The notes beneath the pieces were generated by a model that made no database searches, was not told the origin of the DNA, and saw only the letters and a list, made by a program, of their open reading frames with translations. The position numbers and the translations under genes are program-made. Shown here one piece after another: positions 8,400 to 16,682 of a stretch of 64,000 nucleotides of DNA. Origin of the DNA: WVZH01 sp034430895 (GTDB lineage Bacteria > Chloroflexota > Anaerolineae > Anaerolineales > E44-bin32); contig DAOUDW010000042.1 in NCBI GenBank assembly GCA_034430895.1, positions 1-64,000 on the forward strand, written 5' to 3'. Each line of letters begins with the position of its first letter. Position 1 is the stretch's first letter.

Positions 8400-8762
8400 A
8401 TGAGTGAAAAGATGGTGGTTGTGTGTAACCATGCCGATCCGCCGCACGTAATGCCGACTCTGATAATGGCGGCGTCCGGCGTGGCGTTGGACAACGAAGT
8501 GATATTGTTCTTCTGCCCTGGCGGTGCACAGGCGTTAGTCAAGGGCGAATTGGAGAAGATTGGTACGCCCAAGGGATTGCCAAATCCAGTCGAGCTGTTT
8601 GACACCATAATCGATCAGGGTGGCGAGATCATCCTGTGCGAATTGGCGCTCGAGAATAAAGGCATCGATCCCAAAGATCTACGCGACGAGCGCATCGTGA
8701 TTAAAAATGCCCCATCATTCTTGATGGACGCAGATGGAGCAAGTATGACTCTGACCTTCTGA
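8400..8762 (+). CDS. DsrE-like peroxiredoxin-fold protein
   Basis: A 120-residue protein of the DsrE/DsrF-like superfamily. It has an N-terminal beta strand (MVVVCNHADPP), a helix rich in small residues and conserved cysteines in FFCPGG and ILCELALENKG. Such proteins bind persulfide sulfur and partner with TusA in sulfur-trafficking relays. An AGGAGG site at 8389-8394 precedes the ATG at 8400. It is the last gene of the + operon, which begins with TusA and ends just before a strong terminator. This bracketing by a TusA-like and a DsrE-like protein is what ties the Hdr-like complex to sulfur transfer. Confidence 0.75.
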   Translation: MSEKMVVVCNHADPPHVMPTLIMAASGVALDNEVILFFCPGGAQALVKGELEKIGTPKGLPNPVELFDTIIDQGGEIILCELALENKGIDPKDLRDERIVIKNAPSFLMDADGASMTLTF

Positions 8763-8868
8763 GTCAATGAAGATCGCTAATTGGTGACATCGATTCGTTC
8801 CTGCGACCATCTGCTCAAACACCCCCGTAGCTCTTTGTCTGTAGGAACCGATGTCATAAATCGAAGTA

Positions 8869-8901
8869 CCTGGCCTGTACTATTCAGGCCAGGTTTTCTT
8901 T
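8869..8901 (+). terminator. Rho-independent terminator of the Qmo/Hdr-like operon
   Basis: A perfect 9-base stem, CCTGGCCTG (8869-8877) with CAGGCCAGG (8885-8893), has a 7-base loop and is followed by TTTTCTTT. The hairpin lies about 100 bases after the DsrE-like stop. It could also slow transcription from the convergent LysR gene, but that side has no clear T-run. Confidence 0.9.
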
Positions 8902-8909
8902 AACCCTGA

Positions 8910-9833
8910 TTACGATTCGGCAATACGTAATAAATCGCGATTTGTCGGATCATGGACGAATGCCCAAAAAGATTCCATGGCGCGATTTGGGGGATGGAGT
9001 TTGCTGCGGATCATATATACCCTGCGGTGTAAATCGAAACCCTTTACCGGTATTCGTACAATGGTTCCGAGTTCGAGTGCCCATTGTGCAGCCGTACGAG
9101 AGACGAATGCCAGGCCAAAACCCTTTTCAACGGTTTTGACGATGGCCTCATCGTTGCCTACTTCAAGAATTACGTTCAATTCTCCAGGATCGATGTCGTG
9201 CCTGCCGAGCTCGGTTAACAACTCCCTGCGGTTGCCCGAGTCGGTTTCGCGCATGATGAAGGGTACGCCGAGAAATTCGGATGGGTCGATGGAGTCCATC
9301 GCCGTCCATGGCTGTTTCGCGGGGCTGATGAGGATGATGTGGTCGGAGAAGAATTCCTGGCAGTCCAGATCGTCACCACATGCATCGAAGCTGACGACAC
9401 CCAAATCGGCTTCGTGCTCGAGCAGCATAGACACGACACTCGTTCGTACGCAGCGATGGATGAAAACACGCACACTCGGATGGCGTTTGATAAATCGACC
9501 GGCGAATTGGGGCAAGATGTATTTTCCCGTCGTCGTGCTGCAGGTGATACGCAGTGAACCGATGACCTGATCCTCCATGGAATGCATCATCTGCTGTACC
9601 CCCATTGCTTCGCGCAGCAATTTCCTTGCATGTGGCACGAGCAGGCGTCCTGCTTCCGTCAGCACGATTTCATTGCCGGAACGTATAAAAAGTGGGCTGC
9701 CGAATTCTTTTTCCAGCTTTTTGATATGGTGGCTGACCGTCGGTTGGCTGAGATGCAAACGCTGCGCAGCTTCGGAAAAGCTGAGTGTTTCCGCTGCATG
9801 CAGGAACATCTGAAGCCGGGCTAGATCGATCAT
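8910..9833 (-). CDS. LysR-family transcription regulator
   Basis: A 307-residue LysR-type regulator. The N-terminal winged helix-turn-helix (LQMFLHAAETLSFSEAAQRL then LSQPTVSHHIKKLE) is followed by a linker helix and a periplasmic-binding-protein-like effector domain with the usual GSLRI start near residue 90. It converges on the Qmo/Hdr-like operon and shares its terminator region. It lies 111 bases downstream of the metallo-beta-lactamase lipoprotein gene on the same strand. The sequence does not reveal the effector. Resemblance to CbbR/CysL-type members is general only. Control of the neighbouring sulfur or electron-transfer operon is a plausible inference. Confidence 0.9.
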   Translation of the reverse strand: MIDLARLQMFLHAAETLSFSEAAQRLHLSQPTVSHHIKKLEKEFGSPLFIRSGNEIVLTEAGRLLVPHARKLLREAMGVQQMMHSMEDQVIGSLRITCSTTTGKYILPQFAGRFIKRHPSVRVFIHRCVRTSVVSMLLEHEADLGVVSFDACGDDLDCQEFFSDHIILISPAKQPWTAMDSIDPSEFLGVPFIMRETDSGNRRELLTELGRHDIDPGELNVILEVGNDEAIVKTVEKGFGLAFVSRTAAQWALELGTIVRIPVKGFDLHRRVYMIRSKLHPPNRAMESFWAFVHDPTNRDLLRIAES

Positions 9834-9944
9834 CTCGGTGGCATTCTCCTTCTTGGCGCGTGCTGATCAGGTCATGATCTCAAATAATGGACACTTGAGA
9901 TCTGTATATACGAACGCTTCCTCGAATCCTGTATTAATTCTAAT

Positions 9945-10898
9945 CTATTCTGGCTCGATAATGATCACGCTTCCAGCCCCGCCCTGGATGAAATTCTTGG
10001 CGTATTCATCCTTGAACATCGCGATGGCGCGATCGCCAGTGCAGTGACTCGGCGCTACCTTTTCAACACCCATTTGGCGAAACGCAGCGATGATGGCTTC
10101 GATTTCTGCCGCACTTTTGTCTCGCAGGTGGAATCCTCCCATAACCAGGTGGACAGGATCGCCGTACAACGTCTTCGCTTCCTGAACCATTTCCGCCACT
10201 CCGGGGTGTGCGCAGCCCGTAATGACGACGAGCCCCTTTGCCGTTTTGATGACCAGCGCTTGTTCGGGGATGCCCGTATTCATCTGACCCGTCGTAAAGA
10301 CATCGTCCGTGAAGGCCTGTCCCTCTGATACTTCAAAAACGTCCGTCATTTGGGAGAAGCTCTGTTTAACGCTATCCGGAAAGGAGGAGAGGAGATATAC
10401 CGTCGGCTTGATCTCCAAATTCAGCAATCCTTCCAGTCCGCCGATATGATCGTTGTGGATGTGGGAGATGACGATACGCTCAATGCGGGTTGGATCGAAC
10501 GCTAAGACTTGCATATTCCCAAGCAATGTCGGCGAATCGCCGCCAGTGTCGAAAAGCGTTACGCTGTCTTTGTACTCCACAAACGCGGAGAAACCCCATG
10601 CAGTCTGTAGACCGCTGTTGTATTGGTAGTTATCGTATACCGTCGTGATGACCAGTCGGTTCTTTTTGGAATCATCCGATGTAGCCATGTCATTCCTTTC
10701 TGTAGGTTGAAATGCAGTTGGCGTTGGGTTGAGATCCGGCACTGCATTTTGATCGGAAAGGTGGGTTGGTTCGTTTGGGATTGTGGAAGGTTTTTCCACC
10801 TGATCCGGTGATGCGAGGATTGGTGCCGACGGGATGGCACCTTCACAGGCGCACAACAGCAGGAGGATCGCTGTATATTTCATGATGATGCGAATCAT
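9945..10898 (-). CDS. Metallo-beta-lactamase-fold lipoprotein
   Basis: A 317-residue exported hydrolase. The N-terminus is a lipoprotein signal (hydrophobic stretch ending LLLLCAC) followed by a Pro/Ser/Thr-rich linker to about residue 75. The catalytic part has the metal motif ISHIHNDHIGG (HxHxDH), a later VITGCAHPG and a C-terminal PSHCTGD, a set found in the branch related to the methanopterin-linked ribofuranosylaminobenzene phosphate synthases. The substrate is unknown, and exposure on the cell surface is unusual for that branch. The ATG at 10898 follows AGAGGTTGAAG. It sits 55 bases after the CooC-like ATPase gene. Confidence 0.8.
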   Translation of the reverse strand: MIRIIMKYTAILLLLCACEGAIPSAPILASPDQVEKPSTIPNEPTHLSDQNAVPDLNPTPTAFQPTERNDMATSDDSKKNRLVITTVYDNYQYNSGLQTAWGFSAFVEYKDSVTLFDTGGDSPTLLGNMQVLAFDPTRIERIVISHIHNDHIGGLEGLLNLEIKPTVYLLSSFPDSVKQSFSQMTDVFEVSEGQAFTDDVFTTGQMNTGIPEQALVIKTAKGLVVITGCAHPGVAEMVQEAKTLYGDPVHLVMGGFHLRDKSAAEIEAIIAAFRQMGVEKVAPSHCTGDRAIAMFKDEYAKNFIQGGAGSVIIIEPE

Positions 10899-10953
10899 GC
10901 TTCAACCTCTGTTAGCGGGCACGAAAAATTTCACTCTTGTTGCGCTGTGGATG

Positions 10954-11856
10954 CTACGAGTAGTCTCCAACAGTTTTCTCCAAAACTGCAACGATGTCAT
11001 CCGCTTTTTGCGACAACTCCTTTCCATTGAACGGGATGCCCTTGAGCCAGGAGGCAGTTATCGCGGGATCATCATGTATGCTTCCAATGGTCTCAATGTC
11101 CCCTTCGAGAAGTTTGCTGCGGACGTATTCTTCCATTTCATCATCTCTTATGCGATTCGAAATGGCCAATACATCACAAATCTCGGTTTCTTTGAATAGT
11201 TTTACAGCCAGTTGTACCAATTCCTGGCTTTCAAGATGTTTAGTTGCTGGCGGGGTTCCGGCTTTCAATTGCTTGATCATTTTCTTCATGTGAATCGCCA
11301 TTTGAATGGCGGCATGGGTGGGATCAACCACAGTTATAACCCAGTCGAGACTGGTTATGGCCCCTCTGGCGGAATCTTCGAAGCCCGCCTTGAAATCAAC
11401 CAGAGTCACAGGCTTTTTACCATCGTGCAAAATACAAACATCACGGGCAATTTTGTTGATCGGACCATCACAACCCGCGCCTGGCCCCAGATCACCGATT
11501 TTGCCCGCGGCAAGCATCATGATGCCATCTTGATTTTGAACGTAGTATTCATCGGGGATATGTTCGAGATCGAGCTCGGCATTGGGCAGGGGAGTGGGAT
11601 CGTCGACCGGACAGGTCACTGATCCACCGCTGAAGACCATCCCGCCAAAGAATTCAATCAAGGACTTGGGAGGATCTGGAAGACCGAGAATCTTGTTGAA
11701 ACCAACGTTTGTCGAGTCGGCATCCAGTATGCATACTTCATAATTGCGCCGTCGAAGTGCTTTTGCGATCAATAACGTTACGGTGCTTTTCCCGGCACCA
11801 CCTTTTCCAACGATCCCAATTCGCTTTCCGACCAACGGTTTTTCCTTGTCAAGCAT
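10954..11856 (-). CDS. CooC/MinD-like P-loop ATPase
   Basis: A 300-residue ATPase of the SIMIBI class with a deviant Walker A motif, GKGGAGKS (residues 17-24), containing the signature lysine. It has a switch aspartate in VCILDADSTNVG and a cysteine pair in the segment GAGCDGPINKIARDVC. It resembles CooC and related proteins that load nickel into CO dehydrogenase, and more distantly nitrogenase Fe-protein-like ATPases. In an organism with fhs and [NiFe]-hydrogenases nearby, metallocentre assembly is a sensible role. No CODH gene lies in the window to confirm the partner. A GGAGAG site precedes the ATG at 11856. Confidence 0.75.
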   Translation of the reverse strand: MLDKEKPLVGKRIGIVGKGGAGKSTVTLLIAKALRRRNYEVCILDADSTNVGFNKILGLPDPPKSLIEFFGGMVFSGGSVTCPVDDPTPLPNAELDLEHIPDEYYVQNQDGIMMLAAGKIGDLGPGAGCDGPINKIARDVCILHDGKKPVTLVDFKAGFEDSARGAITSLDWVITVVDPTHAAIQMAIHMKKMIKQLKAGTPPATKHLESQELVQLAVKLFKETEICDVLAISNRIRDDEMEEYVRSKLLEGDIETIGSIHDDPAITASWLKGIPFNGKELSQKADDIVAVLEKTVGDYS

Positions 11857-11971
11857 TCCGACTCTCCTTGATTGATTGTGGTATCACAAAGCGGATGTCG
11901 ATCGAATCTCGTCTATCAACATCGCTCAGTTTGCTTTGGAAGGTGTGAATCTGCTGGCTTCTCAGGCATTG

Positions 11972-12589
11972 TCACAGCACTCGCATGTTCTCAATGATTC
12001 GGTAGGATTTTTGATCGAGGCTCGTCAGACGTTCCTCTTTGGGCAGGAATTCGGAGAAAGGAACTCGTACATTTCTGCCCTTTGAGTCTTGCTCGATTCG
12101 ATACAAATCGTCGATTTTTTCGATTCGATCGATAAAGAGAACGCCATCCAGATGATCGATCTCGTGATGGACGAGTACGGCGTCGAAATCTTCAAAAGCT
12201 CTCTCGAAGGATTTGCCATTCTCGTCCTGTGCAGAAACTCGCAAATAATGAGGCCGCACCGTTTCTCCGAATAATCCCGGAAAACTAAGACAACCATCGA
12301 AATCGCGTTTTTCCTTCTCGGCTTCCAGGATGACCGGATTGACCAGGGTGGTAAAGACTCCGCGTGTGTTTCTTGTGGGATTTGCAGAGTCGAGTTGCAC
12401 GATCACGACGCGCAGGTGTGAATCGATTTGAGGTGCAGCGAGACCGATGCCAGCTGGATGGCTATCCAGGGTATCTTTAAGATCCCGAATCAGTCGCTTC
12501 ACTTGCCGATTTACAACTGTGACGGGCTGGCTCTTTTGCCGCAATCCAGCTTCGTCGTCTGGGTAAAGTAGAATTCTCTTCTTCGACAC
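11972..12589 (-). CDS. def: Peptide deformylase
   Basis: A 205-residue peptide deformylase, which removes the N-formyl group from new proteins. All three family motifs are present: GIGLAAPQ (47-54), DGCLS with metal ligand Cys100, and HHEIDHLDG with His142, Glu143 and His146. The common EGCLS appears here as DGCLS, a variant seen in some members. It has a longer C-terminal tail than minimal enzymes. No fmt or other translation gene is next to it. It lies between a radical SAM gene and the CooC-like ATPase gene on the same strand. Confidence 0.92.
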   Translation of the reverse strand: MSKKRILLYPDDEAGLRQKSQPVTVVNRQVKRLIRDLKDTLDSHPAGIGLAAPQIDSHLRVVIVQLDSANPTRNTRGVFTTLVNPVILEAEKEKRDFDGCLSFPGLFGETVRPHYLRVSAQDENGKSFERAFEDFDAVLVHHEIDHLDGVLFIDRIEKIDDLYRIEQDSKGRNVRVPFSEFLPKEERLTSLDQKSYRIIENMRVL

Positions 12590-12637
12590 TTTTCTCTTCC
12601 TTACTCTTGATCGTCAGTATTGCGTTCGCTGTATATT

Positions 12638-13657
12638 CTAATCATTATTTCTGCGCCGGTTGTGTGATTTTCCTTTCTTGCTTTCAGCGTATACCGAATC
12701 CGTGGAACACCAGAAGCGGACGCCATAGCGCTCGATGGTTTGTATCTTCTCGCTCGCTGCGATGTCATCGAAGGTTTCCTTGGCGGTTTCGGGAGTCCAG
12801 CGCGCGATCGTCCGCTTGACTTCTTCTTCACGCATAGGATGTCGGGTGATGATGTCGACAATGGCATCCAATGTGCTTCCACCACTGCTTCGTTCGAAAC
12901 TACCGGCAACCGGGTGGACGACACTCGCGACATCCCCCAAGATCGCTATGGCACGCATCAACCCTTCTTCATCCGTGGGTTTCACCCACGGTTCTGCGGG
13001 GGGCCTCTCGGGCATGTTGAGGTGAATTCGATCCGGTCCGATTTCTTGAAGAATAGCCGCGATACTCACCAGTGCCTTCTCCGTATCGTTCAAGCCTCGA
13101 ATCAACATAACCTCGGGCCATAAGGCACCTTTATATTCTCGCCCGAAAGCGATCAATCCATCGATATGTCGTTCGAATGTGATCTCAGGGTGCGGGCGGT
13201 TGATTTTGCGGTATAAGTCTGATGTACCGGCATCCAAACTTGGGAGAACGGCGTCTGCTGGAGCTACATCACGGCGAACTTCGGGTTCATAAAGCAAAGT
13301 GCCATTGGTGATCACTGCGATCGGAATATCCGTCAGCGTTTTTAGTTTTCGGATCATCCACCCGAGTTTCGCATGTAGTAAGGGTTCGCCCGATCCCACG
13401 AAAGTTACCCAATCTATTTCTCCACGCTCATATTGATCGAGCGCTATCACCGCTTGCTCGAGGATCGTCTCGGCCGAGATGTATTCCTTTCGTGCGTTGA
13501 CAACGGGCTGCGTTCGCCCAAGTTGGCAGTAGATACAGTTCCAATTGCATGTTTTCAGCGGGATCGGATCGATGCCTAGGGACTGTCCTAATCGACGAGA
13601 TGGCACGGGACCATAGACGTATTTCCGTGTTTGAGTTTCGCTTGAAGATTCACGCAT
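12638..13657 (-). CDS. Radical SAM protein (COG0731-like)
   Basis: A 339-residue radical SAM enzyme with the cluster motif CNWNCIYC (Cys37, Cys41, Cys44). The N-terminal signature YGPVPSRRLGQSLGIDPIPLKTC is typical of a widespread, poorly characterised family grouped with the wybutosine-type proteins. The C-terminal third (HPMREEEVKRTIARWTPET and onwards) looks like a helical or winged-helix add-on, and the protein ends in a very basic tail. The substrate is unknown. It overlaps nothing, lies 18 bases after the ZIP transporter and may be cotranscribed with it. Confidence 0.8.
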   Translation of the reverse strand: MRESSSETQTRKYVYGPVPSRRLGQSLGIDPIPLKTCNWNCIYCQLGRTQPVVNARKEYISAETILEQAVIALDQYERGEIDWVTFVGSGEPLLHAKLGWMIRKLKTLTDIPIAVITNGTLLYEPEVRRDVAPADAVLPSLDAGTSDLYRKINRPHPEITFERHIDGLIAFGREYKGALWPEVMLIRGLNDTEKALVSIAAILQEIGPDRIHLNMPERPPAEPWVKPTDEEGLMRAIAILGDVASVVHPVAGSFERSSGGSTLDAIVDIITRHPMREEEVKRTIARWTPETAKETFDDIAASEKIQTIERYGVRFWCSTDSVYAESKKGKSHNRRRNND

Positions 13658-13675
13658 AGTTTTTTCCTCGGGTGA

Positions 13676-14407
13676 TCATTCGCCTTTCGACAATACAACG
13701 AACACTGCGACGAAGATACCAATAGCCAAGGAGATAAATGAAAAACGCTTCGGCTCTTTCTCGACGGCGGGGAGCAGGTGGGATGCGCCCACGTATATCA
13801 AGGCGCCAGCGGAGAGCGCCAAGAGTGCTCCGAGGGCTTCCTGTTCGATGCGATCAACAAAGGGAAAGGAGATCAGCGTACCGAGTGGGGTTGTCAGCGC
13901 TGCTGCGAAAAAAGCGGAAGTGGATGCGCGTTTCTTTGGAATTCCACCTTTCTCGAGTAGAAGAAACGTGACGATGCCTTCGGGGAACTCATGGAGCACC
14001 ATGCCGATTGCCGCCAAAACACCAGTGAACACGTTGACCTTAAATGTTACGGAATAGATGATCCCATCCAGAAATGAATGCAAACTGATCCCCAATGTTG
14101 GGATGATACCAATCGATAGATCGGGGGTGCCGTATTCGTGGCAGACCAAGACCTTGATCAAGCGATTGATGAAATATAAGGTCATAAATCCGGCTAGCAG
14201 AAAAATAGGAGCCTGTTCGTTCATCGTGAATGATTTTGGAACGATGTGGATGAAGGAAACGGTTATCAAGACACCGGCAGCGAAGCTCATGAAGTATACC
14301 GTATTCCGGCGCCCCCATTCTTCGTGTTTACCGATAACATAAATGCCGATCGTTGTGACCACACATGCGAGAAAACTTGCTATGATTACAGCTGCTAGGA
14401 TACTCAT
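13676..14407 (-). CDS. ZIP-family divalent metal transporter
   Basis: A membrane protein of 243 residues with about eight hydrophobic segments. It carries the two ZIP metal-site signatures, HSFLDG in one helix and HEFPEG in the next. It probably imports zinc, iron or a related divalent metal. The ATG at 14407 is chosen because GGAG lies just upstream and the hydrophobic N-terminus begins there; an in-frame extension to 14497 would put a charged stretch first. The gene diverges from the cupin-HTH regulator, and a 14-base perfect palindrome lies between them. Confidence 0.85.
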   Translation of the reverse strand: MSILAAVIIASFLACVVTTIGIYVIGKHEEWGRRNTVYFMSFAAGVLITVSFIHIVPKSFTMNEQAPIFLLAGFMTLYFINRLIKVLVCHEYGTPDLSIGIIPTLGISLHSFLDGIIYSVTFKVNVFTGVLAAIGMVLHEFPEGIVTFLLLEKGGIPKKRASTSAFFAAALTTPLGTLISFPFVDRIEQEALGALLALSAGALIYVGASHLLPAVEKEPKRFSFISLAIGIFVAVFVVLSKGE

Positions 14408-14563
14408 CTTTTTTAGACTCCATGGCCTAACCCATCCACTTATCGAGGCCAGCCGTATTGTTTCGTGTTCCGTGAATGTAGACCGCTTATAGAACACGCC
14501 ATCGAATAAAGTGAAGACAGCTTATGGATCTATCGTCTTTTCGCTATCACTTTCGTCGTTTTT

Positions 14564-14577
14564 GATATAGCTATATC
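14564..14577. promoter_or_regulatory. Perfect 14-base palindrome, candidate operator
   Basis: The sequence GATATAGCTATATC is its own reverse complement. It lies 157 bases upstream of the ZIP start and 205 bases upstream of the cupin-HTH start. Position and symmetry suit a dimeric repressor. The protein that binds it cannot be read from the sequence. Confidence 0.45.
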
Positions 14578-14724
14578 GCCGCAGCAAAATCTACATACAG
14601 ATTCATTCGATTATGAATCCGAAAAGCCTGCACAAGAACGGTATCACTTAAAGGAGAGCACGTCAACAAAAAGATGACATAGTTCCAACAATAATAGGAT
14701 AAAACTACATTAAAGGTGCGGTCG

Positions 14725-14741
14725 ATACTATATTATGGTAT
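14725..14741. promoter_or_regulatory. Imperfect 17-base palindrome next to the cupin-HTH start
   Basis: ATACTATATTATGGTAT reads almost the same on both strands (one mismatched pair about a central base). It lies 41-57 bases before the ATG at 14782 and overlaps a TATACT/TATTAT-like -10 region. It may be an autoregulatory site of the HTH protein. Confidence 0.3.
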
Positions 14742-14781
14742 ATTCATCGATCCAGGGGTTTGTGGAAGGGAGCGTTTTCCC

Positions 14782-15402
14782 ATGAAAAATCTTCCTCAGT
14801 TTGATGTGGGCACTCGTATACGTGAGTTCCGCGAAGATAAGCGGTTGTCCTTGAGGGCTTTGTCGGAGCGATCTGGTCTGTCTGTAAATGCAATCAGTCG
14901 TATCGAGCGTGGGGAGAGTTCGCCAACAGTATCCTCCCTTCTCCTTCTTGCGGAAGGCCTTGATATTAACATCAGAGATTTCTTTGACGCGGGTCTGGAT
15001 CAATCTACGATTTTAGTGCGGAGAAACAAACGACTTCGATCGCTTGGCGATGGGGCGCTTATGGAGAGTCTCGGTGTGGGATTACCAGGTCAGATTATCG
15101 AGCCTTTCCTAATGACAATTGAGTCTGGCGCTTTAGGGGTTGAGGAGCCTTGTGTACACGCAGGAGAGGAGTTCGTTCATTGTATTGAAGGGGAGATCGA
15201 ATATCAGGTGGGAGACACGTGGCATCGTTTAGAGGCGGGTGATAGCCTTTTATTCTTGGCAAGTCAGGCGCATATGTGCAGGAATACCAGTTTAGAGACA
15301 GCGGTTATTCTGATTATCCTTGCATCTTCGGATCAGGATACCAGCCTATCCCGCCAACAGCACTTAATGACGATTGGGGGTCGAATTCTTGACAATGATT
15401 AA
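14782..15402 (+). CDS. XRE-type HTH regulator with C-terminal cupin domain
   Basis: A 206-residue regulator with an N-terminal XRE helix-turn-helix (IREFREDKRLSLRALSERSG, then LSVNAISRIERGESSPT) and a C-terminal cupin barrel (about 110-190, with HAGEEFVHCIEGEIEY and the second-motif LEAGDSLLF). This is the PuuR/SutR-like layout, in which the cupin senses a small ligand or metal. The ATG at 14782 follows GGAAGGGAG; an upstream GTG at 14716 is less likely. It heads a + strand cluster of metallocofactor-type genes and probably controls it. Confidence 0.85.
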   Translation: MKNLPQFDVGTRIREFREDKRLSLRALSERSGLSVNAISRIERGESSPTVSSLLLLAEGLDINIRDFFDAGLDQSTILVRRNKRLRSLGDGALMESLGVGLPGQIIEPFLMTIESGALGVEEPCVHAGEEFVHCIEGEIEYQVGDTWHRLEAGDSLLFLASQAHMCRNTSLETAVILIILASSDQDTSLSRQQHLMTIGGRILDND

Positions 15403-15446
15403 TAACCCAGAATTCACGAAGCCGCGATTATTCATAGGATATAAAG

Positions 15447-16217
15447 TTGCCGTTACTGCGTGAAATCCTAGCCGAAGTGTCGGATGGAAAAGTTGTAGAT
15501 GTACGCATTGGTTTACGCTGGACAGCCGTTGTTATGGATGTAGCAGGGGAACTGCGATGCGGATTATCTTCTACTCTCGGGCTGCCAAATGGGCACGAAG
15601 ATAAATACCGGTTGGAACAAGCTGGAAGAATAACTGAATTCTCCGGATTGGAGATTGCCGCCTTCGCTGAAGAGCGAGAACAACCCATTCTTGCGAGCAT
15701 TGGTGTTGCAGCGATCAATGCTTTACTCCCGGATCCAGAACCTGGGCTTTGTATGGATGAAAGTGCGGCAGACATTATCGCGAAGTGCGGCTTAGAGAAG
15801 CGAGTCGCGATCGTAGGGCATTTTCCATTCGTTTCTCAGCTGCGATCGAAAGTTAAAGAACTTCACGTACTCAGTCTTAAGCCGAGCGGCCGTGTTTTGC
15901 CTGCGGATGCGGCTCCAGAGATTCTCCCTTACGTCGATGTCGTGGCTATCACCGCTCAATCATTGATCAATCATACGATGGAAGATTTGTTGGATTTGTG
16001 TTCGCCTGGAGTGATTATCATCGTCGTAGGACCAAGTACGCTGTTCAGTGATGTGTTGTTCGGATACGGTGTGGATTATCTCTGCGGATCCGTTATTGAA
16101 GATAGAGACAATGTATTAAGGGCTGTCTCGGAAGCGGGAAACTTCCAACAGATTCATCAGGCTGGCGTACGTTTGGTTACAATAGAAAGTACGGATGCTG
16201 CTGATTCGACAGTGTGA
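15447..16217 (+). CDS. DUF4213/DUF364-type protein, putative metal chelation
   Basis: A 256-residue protein with an N-terminal DUF4213-like half (VRIGLRWTAVVMD, CGLSSTLGLPNG) and a C-terminal DUF364 half (VAIVGHFPFVSQL, ITAQSLINHTMEDLLDL, VVGPSTLFSDVLFGYGVDYLCGSVI). The DUF364 family has been proposed to bind heavy metals and is often encoded with nitrogenase-like or metal-transport genes. The start is a TTG at 15447 with AGGAT about 7 bases upstream. It follows the cupin regulator by 44 bases and precedes NifX-like and MinD-type genes. That context supports a role in metallocofactor handling without giving the reaction. Confidence 0.75.
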   Translation: MPLLREILAEVSDGKVVDVRIGLRWTAVVMDVAGELRCGLSSTLGLPNGHEDKYRLEQAGRITEFSGLEIAAFAEEREQPILASIGVAAINALLPDPEPGLCMDESAADIIAKCGLEKRVAIVGHFPFVSQLRSKVKELHVLSLKPSGRVLPADAAPEILPYVDVVAITAQSLINHTMEDLLDLCSPGVIIIVVGPSTLFSDVLFGYGVDYLCGSVIEDRDNVLRAVSEAGNFQQIHQAGVRLVTIESTDAADSTV

Positions 16218-16292
16218 GTTACGATTGGGCAATGGCTCGCTCGTGGGTGTCAGTGCTGAAAAAGCTGTACAAATCAAGAACGGAGATAAAAA

Positions 16293-16682
16293 ATGAAACT
16301 GGCGATAACGGTAAGTGAACAGGGAAACAATCCAAATCTAGAGCGTCGTTTCGGGCGTTGTGGGTACTTTCTAATCATCGATACTGAAACGAACGAGCGG
16401 GAATTCTTACCAAATCCATCCACATCTGCGAGAGGCGGGGCAGGAACGCAAGCAGGTCAATTTCTCGCCGAAAACGATGTCGAAGCTGTTATCAGTGGGA
16501 ATTTCGGTCCCAATGCCTTCACGGCGTTGGATGCCGCTGGTATCCATATGTTTTCCGCGCAGACGGAACAAGTTGATAAACTCATCGAAGAATTCAAAGC
16601 CGATCGACTAACACGTGTTAAATCGAATACGAGCCAACGCCGCAGCGGGGAAGGGCGATCAAGGCGTGGCCGCAGGCGATGA
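16293..16682 (+). CDS. NifX/NafY-type cofactor-binding domain protein
   Basis: A 129-residue protein of the dinitrogenase iron-molybdenum cofactor biosynthesis family. It opens MKLAITVSEQGN and has the RFGRCGYFLIID segment and AVISGNFGPNAFTALDAAGI. These proteins bind iron-sulfur or FeMo-type cofactor precursors. The C-terminal 20 residues are a strongly basic Arg-rich tail, which is unusual. No nitrogenase structural gene is present, so it belongs to the large group of NifX-like proteins in anaerobes without a nitrogen-fixing role. It overlaps the MinD-type ATPase gene by 4 bases. Confidence 0.82.
   Translation: MKLAITVSEQGNNPNLERRFGRCGYFLIIDTETNEREFLPNPSTSARGGAGTQAGQFLAENDVEAVISGNFGPNAFTALDAAGIHMFSAQTEQVDKLIEEFKADRLTRVKSNTSQRRSGEGRSRRGRRR

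Larger units (their letters stand above)
14408..14781. other. Divergent control region between ZIP transporter and cupin-HTH regulator
   Basis: These 374 bases contain no supported gene. They hold two palindromic elements, listed separately, and AT-rich segments suited to promoters for both divergent transcription units. I see no riboswitch-like structure. Confidence 0.5.

Noticed and set aside
2767..8762. Sulfate-reduction Qmo operon in the strict sense
   Set aside because: No aprAB, sat or dsr structural genes are visible in the window, and the MvhD part is split and altered, so the name is used only as Qmo-like.
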